NCBI RefSeq assembly: GCF_041321095.1
Contig: NZ_JBGGWE010000016.1
Coordinates: forward strand, 1 to 64,000
Length of the DNA: 64,000 nucleotides
From: Fibrella arboris
Lineage (GTDB): Bacteria; Bacteroidota; Bacteroidia; Cytophagales; Spirosomataceae
Direction: 5' to 3'
The position numbers and the translations under genes are program-made. The notes beneath the pieces are model-generated. The model was not told the DNA's origin. It was given only the letters and a program-made list of their open reading frames with translations, and did no database searches. Positions 1 to 9,619 of this stretch are shown here, in pieces (position 1 is the stretch's first letter; each line of letters opens with the position of its first letter).

Positions 1-59
1 TCGCCACTCCAGCTCCGGTAGTATCCGCCCGTCAACAACTACCGAAGCTGGAGCGGCGA
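1..59. repeat. Intergenic palindrome, family A, copy 1
   Basis: Inverted repeat with about 22-bp arms (1-22 and 38-59, two mismatches) and a 15-nt loop. The arm core CCAGCTTCGGTAGT is shared with the perfect palindrome at 32955-33026, so these are two copies of one repeat family rather than independent hairpins. It lies just upstream of the amidase gene and may end a transcript entering from the left. Confidence 0.75.
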
Positions 60-88
60 CGCCCGCCCGGTTCGGCCTTACAAGTATT

Positions 89-961
89 ATGTCGAAAAAA
101 GTCAATATAGGTCTGGTGCAGATGAGTTGTTCTGCCGATGTGGAGGCCAACATCCAGAAAGCAGAAGAACGCATTCGCGAAGCCGCCCGGAAAGGGGCAC
201 AGATCGTTTGCCTGCAGGAATTATTCACGTCGCTCTATTTCTGCGATGTGGAAGATCACCACAATTTCAGTCTGGCCGAAGCGATACCCGGCCCCACCAC
301 CAACCGGTTGGGTACGTTGGCGGCCGAACTGGGCGTAGTGATCGTGGCGTCGCTTTTCGAAAAACGGGCTCAGGGGCTCTATCATAACACCACTGCTGTG
401 CTCGATGCCGACGGAACGTACCTGGGCAAATACCGGAAGATGCACATTCCCGACGATCCAGGCTATTACGAAAAGTTTTACTTCACGCCGGGCGATCTGG
501 GCTATAAGGTATTCGACACTAAGTTTGCCCGCGTTGGCGTGTTGATCTGCTGGGATCAATGGTACCCCGAGGCGGCCCGGATCACCGCACTCATGGGGGC
601 CGATTTGCTGGTCTATCCCACCGCGATTGGCTGGGACACCAATGAGCCGGACCCTGCTCAAAACACGGAGCAATACAATGCCTGGCAAACGATTCAGCGC
701 AGTCATGCCATTGCCAATGGCCTGCATGTCGTGTCGGTTAATCGGGTTGGCCGCGAAGCCGATCAGCAATTCTGGGGCGGCTCGTTTGTCTCGAACCCCT
801 TCGGAACGCTCCTTTATCTAGCCCCTCATGATCAGGAAGTGGTTCATGTGCAGGAAATTGACCTGGAAGCAGGCGAACGGTACCGAACCACCTGGCCCTA
901 CTTCCGGGATCGTCGTATTGACTCGTATCAGCCCATTACGAAGCGATATCTTGATGAATAG
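89..961 (+). CDS. aguB: N-carbamoylputrescine amidase-like carbon-nitrogen hydrolase
   Basis: 290-residue nitrilase-superfamily protein, full length for the family. The catalytic triad is visible: Glu44 in CLQELF, Lys117 in YRKMHIPDD and Cys154 in VLICWDQWYPEAAR. The WDQWYPEAAR signature and overall length fit the AguB branch, which hydrolyses N-carbamoylputrescine to putrescine, CO2 and ammonia in the agmatine route to polyamines. It is cytosolic, with no signal peptide. The usual partner, agmatine deiminase (AguA), is not in the window but could lie to the left. Family assignment is firm; the exact substrate is inferred from sequence resemblance. Confidence 0.88.
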   Translation: MSKKVNIGLVQMSCSADVEANIQKAEERIREAARKGAQIVCLQELFTSLYFCDVEDHHNFSLAEAIPGPTTNRLGTLAAELGVVIVASLFEKRAQGLYHNTTAVLDADGTYLGKYRKMHIPDDPGYYEKFYFTPGDLGYKVFDTKFARVGVLICWDQWYPEAARITALMGADLLVYPTAIGWDTNEPDPAQNTEQYNAWQTIQRSHAIANGLHVVSVNRVGREADQQFWGGSFVSNPFGTLLYLAPHDQEVVHVQEIDLEAGERYRTTWPYFRDRRIDSYQPITKRYLDE

Positions 962-1053
962 CGGAGGCAGACTGACAGGGCGGCCAGCTGGTTCACGGCC
1001 ACAATCGGCAATGTCAGTGCCTGCCCTGCGTTCTTACTTCATCAACAGCCACC

Positions 1054-2667
1054 ATGTCTACATCCATCATGCGACTTTTCTTTCTACTGGCGGTGAGTCT
1101 GACCGGCGGGTTACTGGTCACGAGTACAGCCAGGCTGCTGCACACAAAGGGGGCAGAAATTCATGGGGCACTTCCTGCGCAAACTGACCTCACCCCTACT
1201 CCCCGCAGTACGTTCACCCCCACGACCCGTAAAGGCTACTGGAATGCGAATGTCGTTGATGATTTTACCCTACCAAAAACAAAGTCGATCACCTTTTCGG
1301 GGGCCGGCCGAAACCTGTATTTAAAAGACTGGAGTATCCTCTTCCGGCGGGGCTTTTCGTCGATTGACCGGACCCGGATGGTTTTTGACTCCGAGATTGC
1401 GCAAGACGTAGCGCGGTTGCCAAGAGGTTGGAAAAGTCGGCTCACCTTTGAGCAACGGGCCGACGCAGTTGGGCAACATCATTTCAGGAATCCACCTTTC
1501 AATATTGCCTGGGCCGGGAATAGCGAACTGGCTCCTGAAACCAGTTTCAGGCCGTCGCCCAATGCCCGAACGTCTATCCAGACGATCTACTCGGCTATTC
1601 AGGCGCTGGCGGGTAGCTGCGAAGCCTTCGGTGATTGTCCAGGCGGCGTCAAATCCAATGGCTACAGCAAGATCTTTTTCGACATTGAGAATGACGGTAT
1701 CAGCGACGGCAAGCGTCAGGAGCAGGCGAATCTGTATACCTATTTCATCAAAGCTACCCGCGATATAGCCCCCGATGTTGCCGGTAGACACACCGACATT
1801 GGCGGCATTGCCCCAACAGCCCATAATGGGTTTGGCTATTCGAGAGCCGCCGACTATAACGCACCGGCCGAGTGGCTGTTCACTATGCCCGCCCGCCAGA
1901 CAGCCACCTCACGCCAGCGCGGAATGCCCGACGACATTGTTGGCAAGAGCTACAGCGATTACATCGATTTTCATATGCCAGGTACGTACTTCTATTACCC
2001 TGACTTTGATTATACGATTCCTCACAATGCCGATGCGGGTCGCCACTGGCTGGCGGGAGTGCTGTCTGAACAGGAATACAATATTCGGCTGACCAACAAA
2101 AAACGGATCGCGTACCACTGGGTGTTCAATACGCAGGGGCCATTCTTCAGAAGCGAGAAATCCTCGAACCCAGCCCCACCGGCAGTGGCCGAAGGACTAG
2201 CAGTGTTTTACTGGTTTACCGGTGCTTACGGCACCGTTTTTTGGGACGATTTCGTGGAACTGACCCCAGACCAGCCTACCCCAAGAGACCCGGCTCAGCA
2301 AGGCATTGGGAATGACCGGGTTTACGCCGGCTATGAGCACTACATCCACGGGTTGTGGCGGTTGTTCAAACACCATGGCGATCTGTTCAATGGCCAGGAA
2401 CAGTACCTGAATCAACAGACAGACTGCTCCTTCGATGGCGGACAGACCTGGTATAAATACAACGCCAATCAGTTAAAAACCCGAAATTTGCCCTTTGCCA
2501 GAGCCATCGTAAACGGTAACCAGATTCTGATCGCGGCCACTATGCCCTACGCCAAAGCAGGCCAACAGACCACGATGATGGTCAGGTACGTGGCAAACGG
2601 AAAACAGTTCTACACGACCATCCGGCTCAATGGCGATGAGATTTATCTGGGAAGGGCAACGATGTAG
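1054..2667 (+). CDS. Secreted protein of unknown function (537 aa)
   Basis: I do not recognise this family. An N-terminal hydrophobic stretch (FFLLAVSLTGGLLV) looks like a signal peptide or anchor. An internal ATG at 1069 gives a more typical signal sequence start (MRLFFLLAV), so the true start may be 15 bases downstream. The body is rich in aromatic residues and Gly/Asn. A segment around KIFFDIENDG, followed by many Tyr/Trp-rich strands, hints at an extracellular carbohydrate-active or barrel fold, and the last 60 residues look like a beta-sandwich. That fold reading is a guess. It stands alone between the amidase and a convergent aldo/keto reductase. Confidence 0.7.
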   Translation: MSTSIMRLFFLLAVSLTGGLLVTSTARLLHTKGAEIHGALPAQTDLTPTPRSTFTPTTRKGYWNANVVDDFTLPKTKSITFSGAGRNLYLKDWSILFRRGFSSIDRTRMVFDSEIAQDVARLPRGWKSRLTFEQRADAVGQHHFRNPPFNIAWAGNSELAPETSFRPSPNARTSIQTIYSAIQALAGSCEAFGDCPGGVKSNGYSKIFFDIENDGISDGKRQEQANLYTYFIKATRDIAPDVAGRHTDIGGIAPTAHNGFGYSRAADYNAPAEWLFTMPARQTATSRQRGMPDDIVGKSYSDYIDFHMPGTYFYYPDFDYTIPHNADAGRHWLAGVLSEQEYNIRLTNKKRIAYHWVFNTQGPFFRSEKSSNPAPPAVAEGLAVFYWFTGAYGTVFWDDFVELTPDQPTPRDPAQQGIGNDRVYAGYEHYIHGLWRLFKHHGDLFNGQEQYLNQQTDCSFDGGQTWYKYNANQLKTRNLPFARAIVNGNQILIAATMPYAKAGQQTTMMVRYVANGKQFYTTIRLNGDEIYLGRATM

Positions 2668-2697
2668 CCAACCCACAACACCTCAACTGGCAGCATC

Positions 2698-3516
2698 TTA
2701 CCCAATATCTGACGGATCATCAGCAATACGGGTATTGTCGTAGAAGGTATCCATCAGTGCCATGTCATCGGCCGACAGGTCAAAATCGAGTACATCGAAA
2801 TTATGCTCGATCCGCTGTTTTTGCACTGATTTCGGAATAGTGACCACTCCGTGTTGTAGCGACCACCGTACCAATACCTGGTAGGTCGATTTGCCATAGT
2901 TTGCCGCAAGAGCAACCAGCCGGGCGTCGTTCTGTTTCAGCCCACGCACCAAGGGCGCATATCCTTCTACCTGAATGCCTTTGGTGTGGCAGTAGTGCAT
3001 TACATCTGGTCTGTAGCAATAGGGGCTGACTTCAATCTGATTAACAGCCGGCGCGACGGTGGCGATCTCAAAGAGTTCGTCCAGGTGTGTCTGGTAGTAG
3101 TTCGATACGCCAATGGCCCGCACGCGCCGGTCGGCATACAGCTTTTCGAGTGCCCGCCATGTAGCAAGCCGTTCAGGACTGTTGGGCCAGTGTATCAGGT
3201 AGAGATCCACCACATCAAGTTGTAATAAATTAAGGCTCCGGTCAAAAGCACGTAGCGTCGACTCGTAGCCCTGGTCGGTCGTCCAGACTTTAGTGGTGAT
3301 GAAGACCTCTTCACGGGGTATACCACTGGCAGATAAAGCGTTGGCTACTTCACGTTCGTTCCCATAGGCCGAGGCGGTGTCGATCAATCGGCAACCTACT
3401 TCCAGGGCTGCTTCAACAGCCTGCTGCACCTCGCTATTATGCTGAGGGGCATATACGCCTAAACCTAGTAGTGGCATGACCACGCCATTGTTCAGCGTGG
3501 TGGCTGGTGATATCAT
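2698..3516 (-). CDS. Aldo/keto reductase
   Basis: 272 residues, typical of NADPH-dependent aldo/keto reductases with a TIM-barrel fold. The catalytic tetrad is visible: Asp46 and Tyr51 in IDTASAYGNE, Lys76 in ITTKVW and His109 in LYLIHWP. The family signature AIGVSNY and the C-terminal cofactor segment TIPKSVQKQRIEHNF are also present. It is most like the small 2,5-diketo-gluconate/methylglyoxal reductase branch and probably detoxifies reactive aldehydes; the substrate is not readable. It lies 86 bp downstream of the Clp ATPase gene on the same strand and could be co-transcribed with it. Confidence 0.92.
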   Translation of the reverse strand: MISPATTLNNGVVMPLLGLGVYAPQHNSEVQQAVEAALEVGCRLIDTASAYGNEREVANALSASGIPREEVFITTKVWTTDQGYESTLRAFDRSLNLLQLDVVDLYLIHWPNSPERLATWRALEKLYADRRVRAIGVSNYYQTHLDELFEIATVAPAVNQIEVSPYCYRPDVMHYCHTKGIQVEGYAPLVRGLKQNDARLVALAANYGKSTYQVLVRWSLQHGVVTIPKSVQKQRIEHNFDVLDFDLSADDMALMDTFYDNTRIADDPSDIG

Positions 3517-3602
3517 ACTGAGTGGGGCAATTGGGTAACCGCTGCCGTGCGAACAATCCGCAAAGCTGGTAGACCGGTCACCTGGTTTATGTAATCTCTT
3601 AT

Positions 3603-6146
3603 TTATAACACGTCAACAGCAAGAACATCTGAGATTACAAGCCAGGTTAGTTCATTCCCGTCCGTAAGACCTACCTGTACGGTATCGCCTTTATTGACTT
3701 CGCCTGAAATGATCATGCGCGACATCGGACGGCGTAGCTGACTACGAATCACCCCTTTCAACGGCCGGGCACCATAACGTGGGGTGAAGCCGCTCAGGGC
3801 CAGAAAATCACGGGCCGCCGGGCTGATTTCCAATCGAATCCCCTGCTGACGCAGTGGTTCGGTGAGGCCACGCAAGTGAATATCGAATATTTTGGCCACG
3901 TTTGCTTCCGAGATGGGCGCGAATGGGACTATCTCCGTCAGGCGGGCCAGAAATTCGGGGCGGAAATGTTTCGACATAATTTCCATCAGGTCATTGGCGG
4001 CCGGTATAATTCCCTCACCGAACTGCTTCACCACAAATTCACTGCCGATGTTGGACGTGAACAGGACCACTGCGTTTGTAAAGTCACCCTCTTTGCCCAA
4101 CCGGTCGTGCAGTTTTCCTTCATCCAGAATTTGCAGGAAGATATCGAAGACCGATGGGTGCGCTTTTTCAATTTCATCGAACAAGACCACCGAATACGGT
4201 TTCTCCCTGATTTTGTTCACCAGGAGCCCTCCCTGCTCATAACCAACGTACCCGGGAGGCGCTCCATACAACAACGCCGCCGAGTGTTCCTCCTTGAACT
4301 CCGACATGTCGAACCGGATCAGGAACGACTCGTCATTGAACAGGAAATCGGCCAGCGCCTTAGCCAGCTCTGTTTTACCGGTTCCTGTCGGTCCTAAGAG
4401 AAAGAAGGCTCCCGTTGGCTGTTTTCCGCCCGAAAGGCCCGCACGTGACTCCAGGATACTGGCCGACAGGGTATGAATGGCGTGATCTTGCCCAACAACC
4501 CGTTTTTGGAGCACCTCATCCATTTTCAGTAGCCGCTCGCGCTCATTGGTCTGCAACTTACCCATCGGAATACCAGTCTTGGCCGCCACCATCGCGGCCA
4601 CGTCCTGTTTGCTCACGGTTTCATGCTTGATGCCGGCCAGGGGCAGAAGCTCATCAATTCGCTCGGTCAGGTACGTATGCAGGGCTTCAGGCACTTCGAT
4701 TTTTTCAGGCTGAATTCGGTCTGTAGCGCCATTCTCCTCCACCTGCTGCAACAATATTGGGCTAACCTTCTGCTGGAGTTGTTGCAATACCCACTGGTAT
4801 TCGGCCAGCTGACGTTCGTCTTCCAGACCCGTCATTTTCTCTTTTGCCGCTTCAAGCTGCGTGCGCAACCCTTCCAGATCCTGCGTAGCGGTATCGCCCA
4901 TGGTCCGAATGGCGGCCATGGTGCGGTCGAGCAGGTCAACGGCGGCGTCGGGCAGGCGACGGTCTTTCACGTACCGTTGCGCCAGCCGTACGGCTTCGGC
5001 CGCTACGCCCTCATCAGTTTTTAGGCTGTGGTGCGTTTCATAGCGGGGAATCAGCGTTTCGACCATGCGCGTGGCGGCAACCGTCGTTGGCTCGTGTACC
5101 GGCAATTGCTCGAACCGGCGGCTGAAGGCCTCGTCTTTCTCTACATACTGCCGGTATTCGTCCTGCGTAGTAGCCCCAATCACGGTTATTTCACCCCGCG
5201 CCAGCTCGGGTTTCAGCAGTTGCGATACCCCTGCTCCTACCGAGCCGTTTGGGTTGAGCAGCATGTGGATCTCGTCGATAAAGAGCACCGCTTTATCATG
5301 CTGTTTCACCTCTTTCAGAATACTTTTCAGCCGGTCTTCCACCTCTCCTTTGTAGGAAGCGCCAGCCACCAGCGAGCCAAGATCCAACTCATACAGTTCA
5401 GCCACCTGCAAACCACTGGGGACTGTTCCGGCCACGATAGCCTGCGCAAAACCGTCGACCAGGGCGGTTTTGCCAACGCCCGGCTCGCCAACCAGCATAA
5501 CATTGGGCTTGGTTCGCCGAAGCAGAATCTCCAGCATCAGTCGCAATTCCCGATCACGGCCAACAATAGGGTCCAGTTTACCTTCCCGCGCCTGGTTCGT
5601 TTTATTTTCGCAGAACCTGGCCAGTGCTGATTCGCCCGAATTGGAACCAGCGCCAGGCAACGTACCTGCCCCTGTTGCCTGCCCATTGCCGCCGGTCATG
5701 GACGATAACGCTTTCTCAGCCATGCTTTCGTCCTGTAAGGCATCGAGCACTTCTTTTTGGGAAATAGGCAGTGATTTCAACTGTTCGGCCGAAAAGGCAA
5801 CATTGACTTTTAGCATGGCAGCCAGCACATGGGCGGGCTCTATCTGCATCGTTTCTTCTTGAGTTGCTATCAGATCAGCCAGTTGCAGCACCTGTGCTGT
5901 AGCGGCGTCGTTTGCCGGGATCGACACATTTTTGGAAGCCTTCGGTAACAGTTCCAACCGATATTCCGCCCAGTCGCGCAGGAAATAAATATCTTTTCCC
6001 AGCGCCACTAGCCAGGAAGCCATGCCTACATCATTGTGTAGCAGGCCAAGCAACAAGTGGGGCGGCGCAATGGCATCGTGACGGTGTTCGTGAACAAGTG
6101 CCTGGGCAATCTGGATAGCCCGTTTAGTTTCCGTAGACAGGTTCAT
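3603..6146 (-). CDS. Clp/Hsp100 AAA+ ATPase with two nucleotide-binding domains (ClpB/ClpV-like)
   Basis: 847 residues. An N-domain with two Clp repeats (about 1-145) is followed by a Gly/Ser-rich linker (150-175). NBD1 has Walker A GEPGVGKT (220-227) and Walker B LFIDEIH (288-294). A short middle coiled coil spans about 421-465. NBD2 has Walker A GPTGTGKT (585-592) and Walker B VLFDEIEKAHP (654-664). The family unfolds or disaggregates proteins. In the NBD2 loop where ClpA/ClpC carry an IGF/IGL tripeptide for docking ClpP, this protein reads VVKQFGEGIIP, so it may not feed ClpP. The middle domain is much shorter than in ClpB. It could be a stand-alone disaggregase or resemble the ClpV/TssH ATPase of type VI systems, but no T6SS genes are present here. 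Confidence 0.88.
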   Translation of the reverse strand: MNLSTETKRAIQIAQALVHEHRHDAIAPPHLLLGLLHNDVGMASWLVALGKDIYFLRDWAEYRLELLPKASKNVSIPANDAATAQVLQLADLIATQEETMQIEPAHVLAAMLKVNVAFSAEQLKSLPISQKEVLDALQDESMAEKALSSMTGGNGQATGAGTLPGAGSNSGESALARFCENKTNQAREGKLDPIVGRDRELRLMLEILLRRTKPNVMLVGEPGVGKTALVDGFAQAIVAGTVPSGLQVAELYELDLGSLVAGASYKGEVEDRLKSILKEVKQHDKAVLFIDEIHMLLNPNGSVGAGVSQLLKPELARGEITVIGATTQDEYRQYVEKDEAFSRRFEQLPVHEPTTVAATRMVETLIPRYETHHSLKTDEGVAAEAVRLAQRYVKDRRLPDAAVDLLDRTMAAIRTMGDTATQDLEGLRTQLEAAKEKMTGLEDERQLAEYQWVLQQLQQKVSPILLQQVEENGATDRIQPEKIEVPEALHTYLTERIDELLPLAGIKHETVSKQDVAAMVAAKTGIPMGKLQTNERERLLKMDEVLQKRVVGQDHAIHTLSASILESRAGLSGGKQPTGAFFLLGPTGTGKTELAKALADFLFNDESFLIRFDMSEFKEEHSAALLYGAPPGYVGYEQGGLLVNKIREKPYSVVLFDEIEKAHPSVFDIFLQILDEGKLHDRLGKEGDFTNAVVLFTSNIGSEFVVKQFGEGIIPAANDLMEIMSKHFRPEFLARLTEIVPFAPISEANVAKIFDIHLRGLTEPLRQQGIRLEISPAARDFLALSGFTPRYGARPLKGVIRSQLRRPMSRMIISGEVNKGDTVQVGLTDGNELTWLVISDVLAVDVL

Positions 6147-6271
6147 AGAGGGGAGTGGTGATCCTGGCTTGTTATGCCAGTGAACAGGCTGAAATATACG
6201 TAACTAAATGCACGGACCACACGCTTCCGGTCATGCGCAGGCGTTCATATTATTGACTGGTAACAGGCATC

Positions 6272-6301
6272 AAAAAAGCCCAACTCACGTTGGGCTTTTT
6301 T
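6272..6301. terminator. Bidirectional intrinsic terminator
   Basis: The stem AAAAAAGCCCAAC/GTTGGGCTTTTTT has about 13 bp and a 4-nt loop, with runs of A on one side and T on the other. It sits just past the stop of the leftward porin gene. Confidence 0.85.
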
Positions 6302-6331
6302 GAACAGATGTATGTACCTACTGCCAGACAA

Positions 6332-7924
6332 TCAGAAGAAGAATCCGAGAGAGAGCATTGCGTTCGTCCGTTGAGTCGTTGTAGAGACCGTTGGCGTATC
6401 TGAATCACTGAGAATGTACGGAGACAAACCTGTCTTCTGGCTGTAGAACGAGCCAGACAGATCGATGGAGAACCGATCGGTGCGCATTCCGACGCCACCC
6501 GTAAACAGGGTACGGGCGCGGGACGCAGCACTTACCCGATCCAGATCAATGCGATAGGCCGTAGGCAGATAGGCTACCCCCGCCCGGATGCGGAAAATAT
6601 TCGCCCGGATTTCAGCCCCGGCCCGGACATTCACCACATTCTGATAGGTGTTCTGCACTTCTGTTTTTACATCGTTCTTGAAGTCGGTATTACTCTGAGA
6701 CGAATTGAACACATCGGTGCTGATGCGCATCCCCCCGTAGCCCACATAATCGGCGGTGGCTGTCAGGAATCCCAGTTTACCACCACCGAGGAAATAAGTG
6801 AAGCCACCCGACGCCCGGAAAGGTGTCGTCATCGAATAATCAAAATCGTTTGGATCAACGTTGACGGTGTTCACTGTCAGGTCGCTGATCAGTTGCGGAC
6901 TACGCCCGAACGCAAAAAAGGATTGCTGAAACGTTTCCTTCATGCTATAAAATGTGGGTGAAGCCGCGTCTATACCCAGTTGAAAACTCTGGACGGGTCG
7001 GTAGATAGCGCCTACCTTGATGCCAAACCCTGTGCCGGTAACCGTCAAATTGTTCGCGCGGCCGTAATTATCGAACTGACCGTTAATGGGCGATTCACGA
7101 ACAGTAATGTCCGATTCATAGCGAATTCTGGAAATATTGGCTGAAATACCCAGGTATAGCTTATCGTCGAAGTTACTACCGTAGGCAAATGTCCACTGCG
7201 AATTGGCTCCCGACTGGTTAGTGGTTACCCGCTGATTCAGCGGCAGCGTTGGATCAAGTCGATAGAACGGAGAACCATTCGTATCTACAGTCCCATTCGG
7301 GTTCGCTGTTGTTGCCCCATAAATGGTCGGGTTAATCAAAAATAATCCATACAAAGCGGCTTCGGGCGTACGGGCTGTGTTATTCGTAAAGTCGTCTGAC
7401 AACGCCCGTTCTTTCACACTTCCTGCTCCGCCACTATTCAAGCCAGGAATGTATTCGTTCAGAAATGTTGAGTTTGTGTTATTATTCCGGCCCTGCGCAT
7501 CAACGCTGCCCGAAAAATTCAGCGATTGCGAATACGATATTCCGAACGACGAACGACGCCACCGACTATTGCGCGAAGATTCGCCGGCAAACACTAGACT
7601 AAGCTGCCCGATGTTGAAATTCGTTTTGTCGGCATTGGTGTTACTTCCCAGGTACGCATTCTTCGACGATAACAGGTTGATCGACGGGCTTAGCGTAAAC
7701 TCCGACCGGTTGTAGAAGCCGAGGCCCGCCGGGTTCCCGGAAATGTTGCTGGCATCACCACCGAGCGCGGTCTGGTTGCCCCCTACGCCCCGAAACCGGG
7801 CCGATCCCTGTAGAACAAAATCATTATACCGAAAGGCATCATCGGCATATTCCGCGGCACTTCCCTGTGCCAGAAGCGATGTGGTTGGAAGAGCCAGCAA
7901 AAGACCAGCTAAAAGGCGTTTCAT
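6332..7924 (-). CDS. Outer-membrane OmpP1/FadL/TodX-family porin
   Basis: 530 residues from the ATG at 7924, which gives a clean signal peptide (MKRLLAGLLLALPTTSLLAQ); the frame stays open 40 codons upstream but that extension is implausible. The mature N-terminus has the family pattern GSARFRGVGGNQTALGGD followed by NPAGLGFYNRSE, as in Bacteroidota homologues of FadL-type channels. The rest is alternating beta-strand, and the chain ends in LSLGFFF, an aromatic C-terminal signal for outer-membrane insertion. It probably forms a 14-stranded barrel for hydrophobic compounds, although the ligand cannot be deduced. It is monocistronic, with a terminator directly downstream. Confidence 0.85.
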   Translation of the reverse strand: MKRLLAGLLLALPTTSLLAQGSAAEYADDAFRYNDFVLQGSARFRGVGGNQTALGGDASNISGNPAGLGFYNRSEFTLSPSINLLSSKNAYLGSNTNADKTNFNIGQLSLVFAGESSRNSRWRRSSFGISYSQSLNFSGSVDAQGRNNNTNSTFLNEYIPGLNSGGAGSVKERALSDDFTNNTARTPEAALYGLFLINPTIYGATTANPNGTVDTNGSPFYRLDPTLPLNQRVTTNQSGANSQWTFAYGSNFDDKLYLGISANISRIRYESDITVRESPINGQFDNYGRANNLTVTGTGFGIKVGAIYRPVQSFQLGIDAASPTFYSMKETFQQSFFAFGRSPQLISDLTVNTVNVDPNDFDYSMTTPFRASGGFTYFLGGGKLGFLTATADYVGYGGMRISTDVFNSSQSNTDFKNDVKTEVQNTYQNVVNVRAGAEIRANIFRIRAGVAYLPTAYRIDLDRVSAASRARTLFTGGVGMRTDRFSIDLSGSFYSQKTGLSPYILSDSDTPTVSTTTQRTNAMLSLGFFF

Positions 7925-8060
7925 GTGCGTGTCTGAAAATGATAAGTGAATGGAAGCCCTGTTATCGTGTGCGTTTGTGGCGCTATGACCGTTAGAGTGC
8001 AAAAACACCCGTAGGTTTAACGCAAAAAATCGGCATTCAGGCATTCATCTGTCTATTAAC

Positions 8061-8100
8061 AAATAATCCCCGCCAGAAGTCTTTCCAACGGGGATTATTT
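8061..8100. terminator. Hairpin terminator between two leftward genes
   Basis: The 12-bp stem AAATAATCCCCG/CGGGGATTATTT has a 16-nt loop. It lies directly past the stop of the Gly/Tyr-rich lipoprotein gene. Confidence 0.75.
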
Positions 8101-8121
8101 AGGCAAAAAACCTGTGATCAA

Positions 8122-9441
8122 CTACCGTGGACCACGTGAGCTGCCACTGCCACTCGAGTAGCCACCGCCTCCGCCGCCACCTGAGCTCGGCGCACTGTAA
8201 CTTGGCGCACTATAGCTTGGTGTGGGTGCACTGTAGCTACGGCTAGGCTGCTGATAAGTTGGCTGGCTTTGCTGATACGATGGTTGGCTTGGCCGGGCAT
8301 ACGATGGAGCCGATTGGCTTGGCTGCGAATAGTTACCCCGGCTGCTTCCACCACCACTGCTATACGACTGGTTGTACGATCCCTGCCGTGACGAAGGCCG
8401 TTCGTAGTAGGTACCTGTTGCCCCTGTCGACGGAGCATAGCTTCCTGCCGAGTTCCCGTAGGTACGTCCCCCGCTTGGCGTGGCCGAGTTACTGTACGAG
8501 CCAGAACCCCGGCTCGAGCCACGACCCGACGATGGGTTGGTGTAGTATGTACCATCACCGGTCGACGAGTTGTTGTAAGCCGATCCGTAGCTGCCTGTCC
8601 GGCGGCCACCGTTGTAGCTAGGGGCCGTGTTGTTGAAATCACCACTGTAGCGCGCTGACGAGCTGGTACCACGCGGACCATAGGTGCGGTTATTCCGGTA
8701 TGGATCAGCGCCGGTGATGTAGTTGTTGTTGATCACCGTTGTGCCACCATAATATCCGCCGTAGGCGTATGGATTATAGCCGTAACCACCATAGCCACCA
8801 TAACCGAATGGGCTGTAGCCATAACCACCGATACCATACGCATACGAGCTGTAGAACGGATCGTAGAAACCGCCATAGCCAAATGGGCTATAGCCATAGC
8901 TTCCATACGCATAAGGACTATAACCAAACGGACTGTAGCCGAATGGGCTATACCCAAAGGCAGAACCAAAGCCGATTCCCAGGCTCAGACCGCTGACGAA
9001 CCCGGCATTACCGAGTCCCCAGCGATTCCAGCTGTTGGCACCGTAAAGGCCCTGGTTGTAGCCGTTCGCGTAACCACTCGCATAGGCATCCGTAGCGCCC
9101 CAACCCGGATCGGGCGAGATACCCCGCTGCACCTGTCGGGCGCTTAGTTCCGTGTAGTACTCGCTGTCGGTACCGGTAGCACCTTGCTGCCCTTCCATGT
9201 AATCGGGGTTCACATTACTACCACGCTGCTGTGATTGACGGCGATCGAACCGCGTAGCCTGACGAACATCCTGCTGCGTTGTTTTCCGGTCATCACCAGC
9301 ATACACGGCCGCATCCCCAGAATTGCCGTACAGGTCGTCGACCTCCCCGGCATTTTGGGCTGCCTGACGGCTGGAGCTACACGCTCCCATACCCAGCATG
9401 GCAACGACTGCCAGGTAATGCCATGTATTGTTAAGTTTCAT
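8122..9441 (-). CDS. Low-complexity Gly/Tyr/Ser-rich lipoprotein
   Basis: 439 residues. A lipoprotein signal ends in the lipobox LGMGAC with Cys21, so it should be lipid-anchored in the envelope. The charged N-terminal third (about 30-120) is followed by a Gly/Tyr-rich zone (about 160-240) built on repeats of GYSPF and GYGG. The tail (about 260-439) is rich in Ser, Tyr, Gln, Pro and Gly with short motifs such as PSYSAPSYSAP and a terminal GSGSSRGPR. The composition resembles aggregation-prone or adhesive surface proteins. No catalytic domain is visible and no function is claimed. The many Arg-rich reading frames on the opposite strand or shifted frames are by-products of the repeats. Confidence 0.82.
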   Translation of the reverse strand: MKLNNTWHYLAVVAMLGMGACSSSRQAAQNAGEVDDLYGNSGDAAVYAGDDRKTTQQDVRQATRFDRRQSQQRGSNVNPDYMEGQQGATGTDSEYYTELSARQVQRGISPDPGWGATDAYASGYANGYNQGLYGANSWNRWGLGNAGFVSGLSLGIGFGSAFGYSPFGYSPFGYSPYAYGSYGYSPFGYGGFYDPFYSSYAYGIGGYGYSPFGYGGYGGYGYNPYAYGGYYGGTTVINNNYITGADPYRNNRTYGPRGTSSSARYSGDFNNTAPSYNGGRRTGSYGSAYNNSSTGDGTYYTNPSSGRGSSRGSGSYSNSATPSGGRTYGNSAGSYAPSTGATGTYYERPSSRQGSYNQSYSSGGGSSRGNYSQPSQSAPSYARPSQPSYQQSQPTYQQPSRSYSAPTPSYSAPSYSAPSSGGGGGGGYSSGSGSSRGPR

Positions 9442-9525
9442 ACAAACAATGTGTTTATAGTGTCTGTAAAGGGTTAAGCAGAAAGAAGGCGTTCACTATT
9501 ACCAGTATAACCAGAATGGTGACTG

Positions 9526-9560
9526 TTTGATTACAAAAATAGGATTAAAACCTATCTTTG
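9526..9560 (+). promoter_or_regulatory. Candidate Bacteroidota promoter of proS
   Basis: TATCTTTG at 9553-9560 matches the TAnnTTTG -7 element, with TTTG at 9526-9529 as a possible -33 element. The 23-nt spacing is slightly longer than the usual 19-21. Transcription would run into the long hairpin at 9620-9720. Confidence 0.55.
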
Positions 9561-9619
9561 CAACCCCTCTCTACAGTTAGACCAAGGGAACTAATCAAGG
9601 TTTAATCTATTAAAAAAAT

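Noticed and set aside
5028..5630. 200-codon open frame antisense to the Clp ATPase gene
   Set aside because: Shadow of a strongly conserved AAA+ coding region, without domain or start context.
8118..8681. 187-codon Arg-rich frame overlapping the Gly/Tyr-rich lipoprotein gene
   Set aside because: Composition is dictated by the repeats of the real gene in another frame.
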